IMG/VR virus record: IMGVR_UViG_3300032242_000050
Location: 1-37,606 of that record
Direction: 5' to 3' (one strand)
Length of the DNA stretch: 37,606 nt
Origin: a virus
The notes beneath the pieces were generated by a model, which saw only the letters and a list, made by a program, of their open reading frames with translations, did no database searches and was not told the origin of the DNA. The position numbers were made by a program, and so were the translations under genes. Below are positions 30,703 through 37,606 of this stretch, piece after piece (the first letter of the stretch is position 1; the number at the start of each line of letters is the position of its first letter).

Positions 30703-33700
30703 CCAACTACTATTTCGATAACTCCAGTAATACCATTAAAATCTTCTAATGCCTTACCAATAACAGATCCTAATTTAGGATTTTCTTCTGCTCTAGCATA
30801 ACCGTTGCTAGCCGACACCATCATATCACCTTTACGTATAGCACCCTGTACTTTACATGGAACACGACCGGTTAATGCTAGTGATACTACAAATTCAGAT
30901 TCTAATTCTGCGTTCATTAAATATCCTGGATTAGTAGAAACTACACCTGCTATCCTACGACTCATATCAGTATTTGAAATAGTTACTTCATTAGCTCCGC
31001 CAAACTCTAATACAGTTCCTGGCTCATAATCATCATCAGCAGTATATCTTTCTGCTAAGTCAGCATAGTTTGCTGACGAAGCAACACCATACATAGTCGC
31101 CCATTTTAATGTTGCACTACCTAGGTTATAAGTGTTAGTTGCCGCTGGAAGCATATTTCCGCTAGAATCAATCCTAATTCTTTCTGAAATTGAAACTGCA
31201 CTTACTGTACTAGTTCCGGTACCAAATGTAATTCCTCCATTATTATTAGTACCATTAAACTGTATAAATCCCATCCAAGTAGAATCAATTTTTTCTTGTA
31301 ATCTAGTAGCAGCAGTAGTCCAAGATGTTCCTGTTCCGTCTCTTGTTTCGGTTATCTCTAAAGAATTTACATTAGAATCAGTTGATGCTAATCTTTGTAG
31401 TAATATTTGATTACCGATAGTTCCACCTAGAGATCCACCTGTTAAATCAACTTTAAATGTCGGTGATATATTTCCAATTCCTACGTTTCCGGAAGTATCA
31501 AAACGGGCAACTTCATTGCTGTTGACACGTACCAAGAAAGGCTTATTAGTTCCGGTTCCAACATATGCTGCCAAATTGTTGCAGAAGAAATTGGCCGTTA
31601 CGGAAGCATCGCTATTTTGAACTTGAAGAATACCGCCGCCAGATGTAGTTGGGCCAGTGACCGTAAGCCATTTGTAAGTTCCAGTATTGAGAGTGCCGCC
31701 AATGGCCACGTCCCCAGCAGGGCCAATACGCATAGCTTCTGTGCCAGCGGTTTGGAAAATTGTAGTTCCTTGCGTACCATCAAAATATACTGCACCTAAG
31801 TCTGTTTTGAACGTGCCTTTAGCTACGCCTAAATACTCCAGCGTCATATTTTTTTGCGTTGTAAGGTTGGTATTTACCCTTGTGGCAGTATTCCCCGCCC
31901 CTGCGCCCGACTCAAGGCTAAAAAATGCACATGCGTTGTTATTTGCTTGGCTAACAAAAAGTTTTCCATAAGCACTTGTCGTGCCAATTAGCAAATTGCC
32001 GCTAGAGTCGAGGCGCATGGCTTCGGCAGAGTTAGTGTAAAAAACCAATGGAACGGCAGTAGCGGTAGCTAGGGTTGTTGCGCCACTATTGGTAGTAAGG
32101 CTGCCAATGGTTGTCCCATTGGATTGCAGATAGATACCGCCTCCAGACACAGCATTGTTGAGAGTTAACAATGTGTAGTTGGAAACAACTGCGGGGCTAG
32201 TGGTCCCAATGCCTACGTTGCCGCCATACCCTTGTAGTATTAGATTACCTTTATTATTAGATTGATCAGCAGCTTCAATATGCATTATATTTGTGCTTAC
32301 TTGACCAATTAATAAACGTGAATAATTAGTTCCGCCAGCGTTATTAGTAACTTGGAATCTTGCTATATCATTATATACTGCTGCGTTAGCCGGATTAACT
32401 ACATCTAATATATATGATGGTGAAGTTGTGTTAATACCAACTCTACCGAGAGTATCAATCTTCATAGCAGTTGTAGCACCATTGTTTCCAACTTTAAATA
32501 AAATGCTATCACTAGACCCATTACCAGTAGTTGATTGTATAGTTAATGCTTGGCTAACACTAGTTCCACCATCGATGCTTGTTATTCCACTTAATGTCTG
32601 AGTACCACTTGCTCTATTAACAGCTATACTTGTTGTACCTAGATAGAAAGAACTAGTCGTATAGAAACCATTAGTAACTGTAGCAGCATTACCATTGATG
32701 CTTCCACTAATAGTATTTGTAACTGTTAAGTTAGTTAAAGTACCAACACTTGTTAAACTTGAACCTGTTACACCTGATCCTAATGTAGATGAATTTAAAA
32801 CGCTTGTTCCATTAATATAATAGGCTTTTCCGCTAGCCATATCAATATTTTCACTACTAGTCCAAGAACTTGTGCTATTAACCCAATTCCATGTTTTATC
32901 AGTAGCACCCTTTAATGTAATACCACCACCATCTGCTGTAGTATTAGTTGGTGTAAGCACTTTTCCTAATTCTATATTTTTATCATTTACAGTTATAGTT
33001 GTAGAATTAACAGTAGTAGTTGTTCCATTAACTGTTAAATTACCAGCGATAGTAACTGATCCAGTATTATCAATAGTTACAACTGTTGCTAATGTATTAG
33101 CGGTAGTACCTGTAGTTGAAGTTGGGGCTGTTTGGAAATAGATAGAACCAGAACCACCAGTACCGGTTCCGTTACCAGCAGTTATAGTTAAATTACTGCC
33201 AGTTATATTAGTTCCAACACCTGACGGTGCCCTTATGGTATTTCCTACTGGTGTTGCTCCACCTTCTCCCGTACCAATAACAACATTACCACTAGAATTA
33301 ATTAATACAGCATTAGTGCTAGATCCAGTCTGGAATTGTAATTGACCGTTTGATGTAGTAGTGCTGATATAATTAGTTCCATCATTTGTAAATGATAATC
33401 CGGTACCGGCTGACGTTATGTAAGCAGATCCTCCTGATCCTTTAACAACAAGTTTTCCACCTGTTGGAGTAGTTTCTCCGATTCCAACATTTCCACTAGT
33501 ATTAATTGTAACAGCAGTTGAATTGTTACCAACTTTAAATATTATACTATCACTTGATCCAACACCGGTTGTAGATTGTATAGTTAGTGTTTGGCTAACA
33601 CTTGTTCCGCCATCTATACTAGTAACACCTGATAATGTAGTTGAACTAGAACCTAATGAAATTGATGTAGTACCAACAGTAATAGAACTATTTGTTAATT

Positions 33701-34409
33701 TATTATTAGCGATAGATCCTGCCAACATAGTATTAGTAACAGTGCCAGTATCGTTAGAGCCAACAAGTGTTCCACTAGTTGGTAATGTTACGCTTGTTGT
33801 ATTTGATGCTGTTATAGTTGTAGCAAATGCTCCGCTAGTAGTTAAGTTTCCACCTAAAGTTATCGTTTTACCAGTATTTGCTACACCCGTTCCACCGTAT
33901 GCTCCAGTGATAATCGTACCATTCCAAACACCAGTTCCAATCGTACCAACAGTCGTTAAACTCGAACTTGTTACGCCGGATCCTAGTGTAGAAGAGTTTA
34001 ATACTGTAGTTCCGTTGATCTGATAGACGCCGCTAGTATTTGCAATATTAATTGTAGCAGCAGTATTACCGTTAACAGTTAATGTACTGTTTCCGCTTGT
34101 TTTTCCGACTACTAATGTTGACCCGGAGCCGCCAATGTTTGTTGTAGATGCACCTCCTGTTGCGAGGTTAACAGTACCAGTTGTTATACCAGTCCATTCA
34201 TTAACTGTTCCAGTAGTAACATCAGTAGTTAAATTAACAGTTCCGCTAGTAGTGCTTGCTAATTTTAATACGTTTCCAGTTATAGCACCGCCGATAGTAG
34301 CAGTTGTTAATGTTGCTATGCTAGTACCTAGATTCAATGATGTACCTGCAACAGTCACATTATTGTCAACTGTTAATCCATTTTTAATTTTAAAATCTGC
34401 GATTGCCAT
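30693..34409 (-). CDS. Long tail fibre-like protein, 1238 aa
   Basis: The N-terminus MAIADFKIKNGLTVDNNVTVAG is a common fibre start in marine T4-like phages. A long Thr/Ser/Gly/Val-rich beta-repeat shaft follows, with repeated elements (VLNSSTLGSGVT at about 132 and 540; SIDGGTSVSQ then SDSI(I/L)FKVGNN at about 265 and 620; VGI-x(2)-TSP-type turns). Residues ~728-948 come from a G+C-richer DNA block. The C-terminal ~130 residues form a distinct domain (YADLAERYTADDDYEPGTVLEF, RIAGVVSTNPGYLMNAEL, GRVPCKVQGAIRKGDMM) I recall from other phage fibres, perhaps a trimerisation or tip domain. AGGA lies before the ATG. Confidence 0.82.
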   Translation of the reverse strand: MAIADFKIKNGLTVDNNVTVAGTSLNLGTSIATLTTATIGGAITGNVLKLASTTSGTVNLTTDVTTGTVNEWTGITTGTVNLATGGASTTNIGGSGSTLVVGKTSGNSTLTVNGNTAATINIANTSGVYQINGTTVLNSSTLGSGVTSSSLTTVGTIGTGVWNGTIITGAYGGTGVANTGKTITLGGNLTTSGAFATTITASNTTSVTLPTSGTLVGSNDTGTVTNTMLAGSIANNKLTNSSITVGTTSISLGSSSTTLSGVTSIDGGTSVSQTLTIQSTTGVGSSDSIIFKVGNNSTAVTINTSGNVGIGETTPTGGKLVVKGSGGSAYITSAGTGLSFTNDGTNYISTTTSNGQLQFQTGSSTNAVLINSSGNVVIGTGEGGATPVGNTIRAPSGVGTNITGSNLTITAGNGTGTGGSGSIYFQTAPTSTTGTTANTLATVVTIDNTGSVTIAGNLTVNGTTTTVNSTTITVNDKNIELGKVLTPTNTTADGGGITLKGATDKTWNWVNSTSSWTSSENIDMASGKAYYINGTSVLNSSTLGSGVTGSSLTSVGTLTNLTVTNTISGSINGNAATVTNGFYTTSSFYLGTTSIAVNRASGTQTLSGITSIDGGTSVSQALTIQSTTGNGSSDSILFKVGNNGATTAMKIDTLGRVGINTTSPSYILDVVNPANAAVYNDIARFQVTNNAGGTNYSRLLIGQVSTNIMHIEAADQSNNKGNLILQGYGGNVGIGTTSPAVVSNYTLLTLNNAVSGGGIYLQSNGTTIGSLTTNSGATTLATATAVPLVFYTNSAEAMRLDSSGNLLIGTTSAYGKLFVSQANNNACAFFSLESGAGAGNTATRVNTNLTTQKNMTLEYLGVAKGTFKTDLGAVYFDGTQGTTIFQTAGTEAMRIGPAGDVAIGGTLNTGTYKWLTVTGPTTSGGGILQVQNSDASVTANFFCNNLAAYVGTGTNKPFLVRVNSNEVARFDTSGNVGIGNISPTFKVDLTGGSLGGTIGNQILLQRLASTDSNVNSLEITETRDGTGTSWTTAATRLQEKIDSTWMGFIQFNGTNNNGGITFGTGTSTVSAVSISERIRIDSSGNMLPAATNTYNLGSATLKWATMYGVASSANYADLAERYTADDDYEPGTVLEFGGANEVTISNTDMSRRIAGVVSTNPGYLMNAELESEFVVSLALTGRVPCKVQGAIRKGDMMVSASNGYARAEENPKLGSVIGKALEDFNGITGVIEIVVGRL
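31565..32225 (-). other. G+C-rich inserted segment in the fibre gene
   Basis: Sampled lines here are about 52-58 % G+C (31681: 35 of 60; 31861: 34 of 60; 31981: 31 of 60) against about 32 % in the same gene at 33001 (19 of 60). One line inside (31921) is only 35 %, so the block is mosaic. Codon choice also changes. The encoded shaft has its own repeats (AMRLDSSGNLLIGTTSA, AMRIGPAGDVAIGG). It is probably a transferred fibre module. Edges are approximate. Confidence 0.6.
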
Positions 34410-34431
34410 ACTTAAAATCCTCTATATCTTT

Positions 34432-34692
34432 TTATAGTCCGTTAGATGGTGGTACACTTCTTAGAGACTGTACCCAATTGTTATCAAAAGCAGCAGCTAC
34501 AATTTCTTCTTTCGATCCTGGTATTGTTTGACCTTCTTCTAAATATCTCTGTACCGCGATATTAACGATTTCATCAATAGCAATTCGAGCGCGATTATGT
34601 GCAGCATTTTGTACCCAGTCATTTACATCATATGCTGCATATTGCATAGCTAGTTCTTCTGTGTTTGTAAATTCTATTGTATAGATTGACAT
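34432..34692 (-). CDS. Small fibre-associated phage protein, 86 aa
   Basis: The start at ATG 34690-34692 (MSIYTIEFTNTEELAMQYAAYD) has AAGGA 8-9 nt upstream. A longer frame to 34728 would run into the preceding gene. The pattern TIEFTxxEExA, then DVNDWVQNAAHNRARIAIDEIVNIAVQRY, is common next to tail fibre genes of many phages. A fibre assembly chaperone or small structural role is plausible, but the function is not established. It sits between two fibre genes on the same strand. Confidence 0.8.
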   Translation of the reverse strand: MSIYTIEFTNTEELAMQYAAYDVNDWVQNAAHNRARIAIDEIVNIAVQRYLEEGQTIPGSKEEIVAAAFDNNWVQSLRSVPPSNGL

Positions 34693-34706
34693 CTTTAATT
34701 TCCTTT

Positions 34707-36758
34707 TTATGCTACTAAGTATCCGCAAAAATAGTCAGTACCACTATTACCATATGCATTATAGGTTTGTGGTACTATATCAATATAGTCATTAGCGGCT
34801 AAGTTTAATATAACATCCACATGTGCTTGTGCATATCCACTAGTGCTTCTACTATCTTGTCCGTAATATAGATTTGACCCATTTTTTCTTAAATAAAATT
34901 GTACGCTATTTGTTACGCCACTTCCTGGTGAATTCATTATACAAGCATGAAATCTATATCTTCCAGCAACTGGTGCTGTAAATCTTCCATTTGATGTAGT
35001 ATAAGACCCACTAATATTATGATCTATGTTTCCAGTAGTTCCACCTTGTGGGTTTAGTCCGGTTGTAGTTCCAAACAAATATGGTACTCCAGTACTTCCT
35101 ATATATCCTGCACTTGCCATAAAAGATGGATGTCTTGGTTTAGTAATATATCCTAGGGAACTTATAGTTTGCGATATAGCACCGTTAGTAACTAAATGCA
35201 TCGAGTAAGCCGAAGCAGATCCTATCACTGTTGAATATGCTGTATCTCCAGTAAACACGTCTCCAGGAAGAACTCCTTCAACGCCAAGATAGAGAGTATT
35301 ATTACCGTTAGCAATACCTATTAGATTATATCCAGTACCAGTTCCTGCTGTTACAAATGAGACTGTATCAATATTTCCCGGATTTGCTATGTGTAACGGC
35401 CAACCTGGATATGTATTTCCAATTCCAACATATCCTCGAGGATCAATTACTACTTGATTAACTGGACCGCTAGCCAATGTTGTATTAGTTCCAGAAACTG
35501 TTCCACCACTAGTTCTTGAGTAAGTACCTGTTAGAGCATAACTTACTGAAGTTGGGGTAATTCCTATTACTGTAAATGTACCATTTACGTTGTTTACAGT
35601 TCCGCTAGTTTGTGTTGGCACCAATCCTGATACAGTGATCGAACTGCCATAACCCCAAGAAGTAACAGTAGCAGCAAATGTTAAGGTCATAGTTCCAGTG
35701 CCGTTAGTAGTAGCTCCTGTAAGCGTTATTGACGAAGCAGTAACAATATTATTTCCTAAGAATAAAAATCCTCCCTGTACAGTTCCTGCGTTTACATCAG
35801 ATCTCGAACCAACATAGCCTGCGATTCTACTATAAGGTACTCCGCTATTGTTTCCATTATTAAAATCTATATCGGTAAAATTACCGGGTGTATTAGAACT
35901 ATCTGTTAATATTAAGTGACCACTAGTTGTTGTAGTATTAAATCCTGATATAGCTGATCTAGAAACTTTTAATTGTTGTGTCAATGGTTGATATATTGAA
36001 ACTGATCCTAATGCTCCACTAACACTTGACCCTATGTTAACATTAGTAGTACTTCCAGAAACTCCATTAGCACCTATCGTAATAGTTTTAGTACTACCAG
36101 ACTGTTGGGCAACATTTGATATGTAAACAACACTTCCGTTACTTCCTTGATACCCGATAGTTAAAATTGTAGCACTAGGAAATGCACCAAATGTTGATCC
36201 ACTGTCAATGCTAGTTGTAAATGTCGGAGTTGTAGTTAAGACCACATTTCCTGAACCACTAGTTGAATAACTTGTACCCCATGCTGATCCTGTAGAGTTA
36301 GCAATACCAGAACCAGGATATACCATACTTCCACCAGCAGCCGGAGTTGCCCAAGTGCCATCTCCACGTAAGAAGGTTGTAGAATCAGTTGTTCCAGTTG
36401 CTGATATATTGGCTATTGGAACAGATAATGTTCCACCTAATGTTAAATTTCCTGTACTAGTAACTGTACCACTTAATGTTATTCCAGCAACAGTTCCAGT
36501 TCCACCAACAGATGTCACTGCTGCAACATTATTTAAGACACTCCATGATCCGTTATAACCTTCAAAGTTGCTAGTTTCACTATTATATCTAATATAACCA
36601 TTAGCACCAGTTGGACGTTGTGATATATTTCCTACTGGTAGTTTAATAGCACCGGTATTGCTTATCGTTAATGGAACATTAGAAGTAGAATTTGTTCCTA
36701 TTACTATATCACCATCAAGTGTTAAACCACTTTTAACCCTAAAATCTACGTTTGCCAT
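34707..36758 (-). CDS. Tail fibre protein with C1q-like tip, 683 aa
   Basis: It starts MANVDFRVKSGLTLDGDIVIG, then IRYNSETSNFEGYNGSWSVL, a short aromatic module shared with other tail genes here. The shaft is Ser/Thr/Gly-rich. The last ~95 residues resemble a C1q/TNF-type trimeric head: YTTSNGRFTAPVAGRYRFHAC, VQFYLRKNGSNLYYG, then AHVDVILNLAANDYIDI and a final FCGYLVA. Such heads bind receptors. It probably contributes to host recognition together with the neighbouring fibre genes. The ATG is 36756-36758, with GGTGG and GAAAG upstream as weak ribosome sites. Confidence 0.82.
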   Translation of the reverse strand: MANVDFRVKSGLTLDGDIVIGTNSTSNVPLTISNTGAIKLPVGNISQRPTGANGYIRYNSETSNFEGYNGSWSVLNNVAAVTSVGGTGTVAGITLSGTVTSTGNLTLGGTLSVPIANISATGTTDSTTFLRGDGTWATPAAGGSMVYPGSGIANSTGSAWGTSYSTSGSGNVVLTTTPTFTTSIDSGSTFGAFPSATILTIGYQGSNGSVVYISNVAQQSGSTKTITIGANGVSGSTTNVNIGSSVSGALGSVSIYQPLTQQLKVSRSAISGFNTTTTSGHLILTDSSNTPGNFTDIDFNNGNNSGVPYSRIAGYVGSRSDVNAGTVQGGFLFLGNNIVTASSITLTGATTNGTGTMTLTFAATVTSWGYGSSITVSGLVPTQTSGTVNNVNGTFTVIGITPTSVSYALTGTYSRTSGGTVSGTNTTLASGPVNQVVIDPRGYVGIGNTYPGWPLHIANPGNIDTVSFVTAGTGTGYNLIGIANGNNTLYLGVEGVLPGDVFTGDTAYSTVIGSASAYSMHLVTNGAISQTISSLGYITKPRHPSFMASAGYIGSTGVPYLFGTTTGLNPQGGTTGNIDHNISGSYTTSNGRFTAPVAGRYRFHACIMNSPGSGVTNSVQFYLRKNGSNLYYGQDSRSTSGYAQAHVDVILNLAANDYIDIVPQTYNAYGNSGTDYFCGYLVA

Positions 36759-36787
36759 TTGGTTTCACTTTCCACCAATTTATTTTT

Positions 36788-37606
36788 TTATAATGTTATT
36801 AATGTTCTATATAATTTAACAGTGATAGTATCTCCAGAGTTTGCTGCTACTGCTAATAGTCTTACTAATCCGTTAGATAAATTATTAAAATCTACAGTAA
36901 ATGTTGCTAGATCAGCTGTTGTTTTTATTACACCATATTCAGTCATTGTTGCTACTGCGCCATTATGTATGACTAGTATTTCACTAACTTGATACGTGTT
37001 AGCATTGCTTCCAGTGCTTGCTGTACAAGTGACTTGTACAACATATTTTGCACTCCTATAAGTCGCATATGCCCAACTATCTACTGCTGTTGCTGAACTA
37101 GTAATACTTGCTGTTGTTACAGTTGTTGATACTGTGCTACCAAATGTAACAGTCGATCCTCCAATAGTAATATTATTATTAAGTGCAATGGTTCCGTTGC
37201 TATTAGTATTTCCTATATTAACATTAGTAGTACTATTAGCAACTCCGCCTGTACCTATATTAACTGTACCAGTCGCACCACTACCTATATAACCACTTGA
37301 ATAGTTCTGTGTAAATGTAGCACCTGTTGATGATCCTGTATATCCAATATTTGCAGTAGTTGCTTGACCAAATAAGTTACCAGTTAAAGCAGTTGCGTTA
37401 AAGACACTTGCTGTACCTGTGCTTGTTGTAGTAATACTTGGGTTTGAGCCATTCATAGTCAATGATGTAGCATTTGGGTGACTAATTGTTGTATTATTAA
37501 CTGTAAATGTACCACTACTTGCACCAATAGATATGGTAGTAGCAGCACCGAATAAATTACCAGTTTGAGCATTTGTATTAAAGACACTTGCTGTACCTGT
37601 ACTTGA
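36788..37606 (-). CDS. Tail fibre-like protein, C-terminal part
   Basis: The frame is open to the right edge, so the N-terminus lies outside (at least 272 codons present). Upstream residues repeat a ~60-aa unit (SSTGTASVFN...TGNLFG.ATT). The C-terminal ~95 residues form a domain with YATYRSAKYVVQVTCT, YQVSEILVIHNG, VATMTEYGVIKT and NGLVRLLAVAANSGDTITVKLYRTLI. I associate it with the ends of several marine T4-like phage fibre proteins. The TTG at 37462 is just a codon within the repeat, not a likely start. Confidence 0.78.
   Translation of the reverse strand, partial: SSTGTASVFNTNAQTGNLFGAATTISIGASSGTFTVNNTTISHPNATSLTMNGSNPSITTTSTGTASVFNATALTGNLFGQATTANIGYTGSSTGATFTQNYSSGYIGSGATGTVNIGTGGVANSTTNVNIGNTNSNGTIALNNNITIGGSTVTFGSTVSTTVTTASITSSATAVDSWAYATYRSAKYVVQVTCTASTGSNANTYQVSEILVIHNGAVATMTEYGVIKTTADLATFTVDFNNLSNGLVRLLAVAANSGDTITVKLYRTLITL
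37381..37606 (-). repeat. 180-bp tandem repeat in the fibre gene
   Basis: The block at 37381-37430 recurs 180 bases away at 37561-37606 with few changes (AAAGACACTTGCTGTACCTG is identical). The period equals 60 codons, so the repeat keeps the frame. It may continue beyond the edge. Confidence 0.6.

Noticed and set aside
30693-34409. Peptidase S74-type self-cleaving chaperone at the fibre C-terminus
   Set aside because: The C-terminal domain lacks a recognisable S74 catalytic Ser-Lys arrangement and is not at the expected spacing.
33523-34437. Plus-strand Val/Pro/Leu-rich open frames opposite the 1238-aa fibre gene
   Set aside because: They are shadows of Thr/Asn/Gly repeats; the composition is that expected from reverse-complemented fibre codons.
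37363-37606. CRISPR-like repeats at the right edge
   Set aside because: The repeats are in frame, coding and 180 bp apart without spacer structure.

Overview
The window is a fully packed stretch of a T4-like myovirus genome of the kind known from marine cyanophages and SAR11 phages (pelagiphages). The evidence is a set of recognisable T4 core proteins: gp41, gp61, UvsW, UvsY, UvsX, gp32, gp17, gp16, gp4, gp19, gp18, a gp13-like neck protein and gp15. Between them lie conserved small proteins I associate with marine T4-like phages, and T4-type late promoter motifs (NATAAATA). No host gene, photosynthesis gene, tRNA, CRISPR array or integrase was seen, so the host cannot be fixed. The DNA is AT-rich (sampled lines about 32-40 % G+C), apart from one G+C-richer block inside a tail fibre gene. 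No gene-free stretch exceeds 300 bases.

Left third (1-12487, almost all minus strand): a replication and recombination cluster. Read in the direction of transcription it runs gp32, UvsX, a 72-aa acidic protein, UvsY, a 399-aa unknown, UvsW, four small unknowns (one with a zinc finger), a 56-aa protein, a 191-aa miniature relative of DNA polymerase III alpha (DnaE), primase gp61, a 37-aa peptide, a carbamoyltransferase and helicase gp41, which runs off the left end. Most junctions are ATGA-type overlaps, so translation is probably coupled. Two late genes interrupt the cluster: a minus-strand structural protein and a plus-strand 123-aa protein, sharing a divergent late promoter region.

Middle (12601-27321, minus strand except one small gene): head completion, packaging and tail genes. 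In the direction of transcription these are an 87-aa protein, a gp13-like neck protein, dNMP kinase, tail sheath gp18 (unusually long, 1115 aa), tail tube gp19, a second tail-tube-like protein, a 123-aa protein, gp4, small terminase gp16, two conserved unknowns, large terminase gp17 and an 826-aa conserved unknown. Several of these genes have a late promoter motif only 5-7 nt before the start codon.

Right third: three plus-strand genes (a 504-aa virion protein, gp15 and a Nudix hydrolase) leave a divergent promoter region near 27350. They converge at 30693 on minus-strand tail fibre genes (1238, 86 and 683 aa, plus one cut by the right edge) across a perfect inverted repeat.

Points worth following: the DnaE-like mini-protein retains all three catalytic aspartates; two genes appear to start at AUC codons with identical Shine-Dalgarno spacing; a carbamoyltransferase sits inside the replication operon and may modify DNA; several late messages may be leaderless; and one fibre gene contains a compositionally foreign segment.
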